Of a stretch of DNA of 9,993 nucleotides, positions 7,154-9,993 are shown piece after piece. The DNA comes from Fibrobacter sp. UBA1313 (GTDB lineage Bacteria > Fibrobacterota > Fibrobacteria > Fibrobacterales > Fibrobacteraceae). Where the stretch lies: contig DBTP01000147.1 of the NCBI GenBank assembly GCA_002307115.1, positions 2,597 to 12,589 of the forward strand, given 5' to 3'. The position numbers and the translations under genes are program-made. Within the stretch, counting starts at the first letter, position 1; each line of letters opens with the position of its first letter. The notes beneath the pieces were generated by a model. The model was not told where the DNA came from, searched no databases, and saw nothing but the letters and a program-made list of their open reading frames with translations.

Positions 7154-7168
7154 TATAGACTTCAATAA

Positions 7169-7176
7169 CCCCCCCC
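7169..7176 (+). repeat. C8 homopolymer just upstream of the GH94 ribosome binding site
   Basis: Eight consecutive C lie 6 bases before the GGAG (7183-7186) that serves the ATG at 7192. Runs of this length can vary by slipped-strand mispairing. Here a change would alter leader length or folding, not the reading frame. Confidence 0.8.
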
Positions 7177-7191
7177 TCTCACGGAGAAATC

Positions 7192-9666
7192 ATGGCAACA
7201 AAGGCAAAAAAGGCTTCCGCTAAAAAAACACTGCGGTTTGGCTATTTTGATGATGCAAACAAAGAATACATTCTTACCACTCCTGCAACACCGATCAAAT
7301 GGTGCAATTATGTGGGAACAATGGAATTTGGTGGTATTGTAGATACCACTGGTGGTTCCTTAATTTGTAAGGGTGACCCCGCTCTGAATCGTATCACTAA
7401 GTACATTGCTCAAATGCCTTCTTCTGACTTTAAAGCGAGTACCATTTACATTCGAGTGAAAAATGGCAAAGGGTACAAAGTATTTTCTCCTTTTGTAACT
7501 CCGACTTTGACTAAGATGGACAAGTGGGAATGCCATATTGGTCTTTCTTACAGCCGCTGGATTGCTGAAGTCGATGGACTTCGCGTTCAGGTGACGATTT
7601 TTGTGCCTACAAAGTCTCACACGCTGCTTCAGGACATTCAGGTGACAAATCTCGGTGGTGCTGCAAAGGAAGTGGACATTATTCCTATTTATGAATTCAG
7701 CCACTTTGAAGCAGAAAAGCAATTGACGAATGCGGACTGGGTCCCACAAACCATGACGCTCAAAGCGCATCCTGAAAAGGATGGTCACTTGGTTCTTGAG
7801 CAGTATGCATACATGAAGCGTGATTACGCGGTGAACTATGTGACTGCGGATTGCAAGGTCTCTAGTTTTGAAGGCGACCGTCGCGTATTTTTGGGTATGA
7901 ATGAAATGGGTTCTTGGATTAGTCCCCTTTCTTTGGAAAATAAAGAGTTCAGTAACAGTGAATGTGATCGCGGCGATAATGTGGCGGCTTTAATGATTCA
8001 CGCAGGGAAGATTTCTGCCAAGAAGACTTTCCGTACTTGCACTCAGCTTGGCCAAGAACAGAGTGTTAAAGCGGCGGCTCCGGCAATCAAGAAGTATCGC
8101 GATTTGAAAAATGTCGACAAGGCGTTTGCTGAACTTGCTGATTTCTGGGCGGAATATCTCCAGGCGATTCAAGTGAACACACCGGATGCATCGTTCAACT
8201 CTATGGTGAACGTTCATAATCCGCGTCAGTGTCACACCACGAAAAATTGGAGTCGTTACCTTTCCCTTTATCAGTTGGGCTACGGGACATCCCGTGGTAT
8301 CGGCTATCGTGACTCCAGCCAAGATTTACTTGGTGTGATGAGTCACATGCCAGAAGAAGCTTTGGAACTTGCAAAGAATTTGCTCTCCGTGCAGCGCCCG
8401 GAAGGCAATGCTATGCACCAGTATCTTCCAGGGAGACTGGCTTCCGATTCCGGTGACGAAGCGAATGAAGGCGATTCTCGTGAAAAGGCTGCGGATGGTT
8501 ACTACAACTGGTATGGTGATGATCATCTTTGGATCATTCTCACTGTCGCAGGTTATTTGAAGGAAACGGGAAAACTTGATTTCCTCAAGGAAGAAATTCC
8601 TTTCTACGAAAAAGGCAAGACTCGTGCGGAGCGCAAGAAGGGCACTGTTCTTGATCACTTGCAGCGCAGTCTTAAGTTCACTCGTGAACATTTGGGCCAG
8701 CATGGACTTCCTCTCTTAGGTTTTGCTGATTGGAACGATACCATGAATCTTGCTCCAGGTGCGGAATCCACATTCAATGCGAGTCTTTATGGTAAGGCTT
8801 TGCTTGAAATGATGGCAATTTGTGAAGCAACGGGTGACAAAGCAAACCTGGATCTCTATAAAGTTTGGTACAAGGATGTGAAGGATGCTTTGAACAAGAA
8901 CGTTTGGGATGGCCAGTGGTGGACTCGTTGGTTTGATAAGGACGGCGTGGGCTATGGTTCTAGTAAGCAGAAGTATGGCAAAATTCACTGTAACGGTCAG
9001 TCTTGGCCAGTAATTAGTGGTCTCGCTGATGGTGAGCGCGCTAAGAAGGGTCTGGATAGCGTGAACAAGTACTTGAATACTTCCAATGGTATCAAGCTTT
9101 CTTGGCCGGGTTATAAGGGCTTTGATCCACAAGTGGGTGGTATTTCTACTTATCCTCCTGGAGCCAAAGAAAACGGCGGTATTTTCCTCCATGCGAATCC
9201 ATGGGTGATGATTGCTGAGACTATTATCGGTCGCGGTGATCGTGCTTTTGAATATTACAACCAAATTAATCCAGCAGCGAAGAATACAAATTTGGAAGAG
9301 TTCGAATCAGAACCTTATTGCTATCCACAGAATATCTTGGGTGATGAACACAAGATGTTTGGCATGGGTCGCAATGCATGGCTCTCCGGTACGAGTTCTT
9401 GGACCTACCAGGCGGCGACGCAGTACATTTTAGGTATCCGTGCGAACTTTGATGGTCTCGTGGTAGATCCTTGTATTCCTTCTAATTGGAAGGGCTTTGA
9501 GGCGACTCGCCGTTTCCGCGGGGCGACTTACCAGATTACTGTTAAGAACCCGAAGGGCATTTGCAAGGGTGTCGAAAAGATGGTTGTGGATGGAAAGGAG
9601 ATTGATAGCAATGTCGCTCCGATTTTCACGAAGGGAGTTCATTCCGTCGAAGTGACTCTCGGGTAA
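7192..9666 (+). CDS. GH94 disaccharide phosphorylase, probably cellobiose phosphorylase
   Basis: Probably splits cellobiose with inorganic phosphate into glucose 1-phosphate and glucose in the cytoplasm, saving ATP for a cellulose-degrading cell. The 824-residue length matches cellobiose phosphorylases (about 810-825). The N-terminal beta-sandwich begins with RFGYFDDANKEYILTTP (15-31), the family's usual opening. The (alpha/alpha)6 catalytic barrel contains RDSSQDLLG (373-381) and GFADWNDTMNL (510-520), the second holding the general-acid aspartate (D513 or D516, probably D516 by family pattern). It also has YPPGAKENGGIFLHANPW (654-671), with H667 a likely phosphate ligand, and GTSSWTYQAA (733-742). 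A lysine-rich stretch (residues 1-12) precedes the fold; no signal peptide is seen. The ATG is supported by GGAG 5 bases upstream. Lysine codons shift strongly to AAG and Arg to CGT/CGC in the distal part, suggesting high expression. Chitobiose or other beta-disaccharide specificity cannot be excluded. Confidence 0.9.
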   Translation: MATKAKKASAKKTLRFGYFDDANKEYILTTPATPIKWCNYVGTMEFGGIVDTTGGSLICKGDPALNRITKYIAQMPSSDFKASTIYIRVKNGKGYKVFSPFVTPTLTKMDKWECHIGLSYSRWIAEVDGLRVQVTIFVPTKSHTLLQDIQVTNLGGAAKEVDIIPIYEFSHFEAEKQLTNADWVPQTMTLKAHPEKDGHLVLEQYAYMKRDYAVNYVTADCKVSSFEGDRRVFLGMNEMGSWISPLSLENKEFSNSECDRGDNVAALMIHAGKISAKKTFRTCTQLGQEQSVKAAAPAIKKYRDLKNVDKAFAELADFWAEYLQAIQVNTPDASFNSMVNVHNPRQCHTTKNWSRYLSLYQLGYGTSRGIGYRDSSQDLLGVMSHMPEEALELAKNLLSVQRPEGNAMHQYLPGRLASDSGDEANEGDSREKAADGYYNWYGDDHLWIILTVAGYLKETGKLDFLKEEIPFYEKGKTRAERKKGTVLDHLQRSLKFTREHLGQHGLPLLGFADWNDTMNLAPGAESTFNASLYGKALLEMMAICEATGDKANLDLYKVWYKDVKDALNKNVWDGQWWTRWFDKDGVGYGSSKQKYGKIHCNGQSWPVISGLADGERAKKGLDSVNKYLNTSNGIKLSWPGYKGFDPQVGGISTYPPGAKENGGIFLHANPWVMIAETIIGRGDRAFEYYNQINPAAKNTNLEEFESEPYCYPQNILGDEHKMFGMGRNAWLSGTSSWTYQAATQYILGIRANFDGLVVDPCIPSNWKGFEATRRFRGATYQITVKNPKGICKGVEKMVVDGKEIDSNVAPIFTKGVHSVEVTLG

Positions 9667-9771
9667 AAATCGAGTGATAAGCGGCGCGATACTTCGTTGC
9701 TCGGCACTTTGCGTACTTGAGTACGCGTCAGTGCTTCACGCCTAGTCTCGCTTGCTTCTAACTCGATTTTT
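9665..9771. repeat. Long imperfect palindrome immediately after the GH94 gene
   Basis: An 11-base perfect outer stem (9665-9675 with 9761-9771) starts within the TAA stop codon. Inside it are AAGC/GCTT (9679-9682 with 9754-9757), an irregular middle, GCACT/AGTGC (9704-9708 with 9730-9734) and a terminal hairpin GCGTAC-TTGA-GTACGC (9711-9726). The base composition differs from the AT-rich flank. It resembles a REP-like or small non-autonomous repeat element, or an mRNA 3' stabilising structure. Whether it is repeated elsewhere cannot be seen here. Confidence 0.7.
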
Positions 9772-9790
9772 GATATTCTGTTTGGAATTC

Positions 9791-9825
9791 AAAAGCCCCG
9801 GTGCTGTTAGCACTGGGGGCTTTTT
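9791..9825 (+). terminator. Strong rho-independent terminator of the GH94 transcript
   Basis: AAAAGCCCC pairs with GGGGCTTTT, and an inner GGTGCT pairs with AGCACT around a GTT loop, with one bulged G. It ends in five T at 9821-9825. The stem is long and GC-rich and also reads as a terminator on the other strand because of the four leading A. Confidence 0.93.
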
Positions 9826-9993
9826 ATGAAGAACAAAGAATTGTTTTTTGGGTGAACGAGGATTTTGTTTGTGTGAATGAGTGAGATTATTTTTCTTGTG
9901 ATTTTTTTAATTGACTTTTATCGCTTTGTTTTAAGGGTGCCTCTAAAAATTGGTTTGCGACCGCAAAATTGAGCGAGGCCGGGCCAGAGTAGG
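9826..9993. other. Non-coding tail of the window
   Basis: No credible gene is seen. The first part (to about 9930) is AT-rich with T-runs. A weak hairpin TTTTA/TAAAA (9929-9933 with 9944-9948) and TTTGCG-AC-CGCAAA (9954-9967) follow. After about 9952 the composition becomes GC-richer, including the odd palindrome GGCCGGGCC. This may be the leader of a gene or the edge of a repeat beyond the window. TTGACT at 9911-9916 resembles a -35 box but has no properly spaced -10 box. Confidence 0.4.

Noticed and set aside
8716..9264. 182-codon minus-strand open frame inside the GH94 gene
   Set aside because: It is antisense to a strongly conserved catalytic region with clear GH94 motifs; its translation shows no recognisable domain.
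9826..9855. Short reading frame of nine codons after the GH94 terminator
   Set aside because: It begins directly in the U-tract of the terminator, has no ribosome binding site and no features of a real peptide gene.

Overview
The window looks like chromosomal backbone of a Gram-negative-type bacterium of moderate GC content. My best guess is a Fibrobacter-like cellulose degrader. This is an inference from the GH94 cellobiose-phosphorylase-type enzyme, the general feel of the genes and the lack of any phage or plasmid gene; no single marker proves it. Genes are tightly packed, and no insertion sequence, CRISPR array or integrase was seen.

Layout: the left edge holds the last 56 codons of an SMC chromosome-segregation ATPase (+). 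Next comes a membrane-anchored GGDEF diguanylate cyclase (+), closed by a bidirectional hairpin terminator at 1631-1667. On the other side of that terminator everything runs on the minus strand. Read in the direction of transcription (right to left) there is a four-gene run: an RNase Z-like metallo-beta-lactamase hydrolase, trmB (tRNA m7G46 methyltransferase), recN (DNA-break repair SMC-like ATPase) and a PgsA-type CDP-alcohol phosphatidyltransferase. The first two junctions are a 1-base overlap and a 13-base gap, and the last is an 11-base overlap. After it lies an initiator tRNA-Met gene with its own good promoter. From 6.4 kb the plus strand takes over with a PadR-family regulator and a GH94 phosphorylase, ended by a long imperfect palindrome and then a strong terminator.

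How the pieces fit: the minus-strand run combines tRNA maturation (RNase Z-like, TrmB), DNA repair (RecN) and phospholipid synthesis (PgsA), a typical housekeeping mixture. The tRNA lacks an encoded CCA, which is the kind of precursor RNase Z processes. The PadR protein and the phosphorylase are collinear, and the regulator may control intracellular disaccharide phosphorolysis, but that is inference.

The most notable points are: (1) the PgsA-type protein appears to be a tandem duplication in which the N-terminal six-helix half has lost every catalytic aspartate; (2) the initiator tRNA carries an extra C in its T-stem; (3) a 107-base palindrome begins inside the stop codon of the phosphorylase gene; (4) a perfect 14-bp palindrome carries both divergent -10 elements in the padR intergenic region; (5) there is a C8 tract and a pair of mutually exclusive hairpins in the phosphorylase leader.
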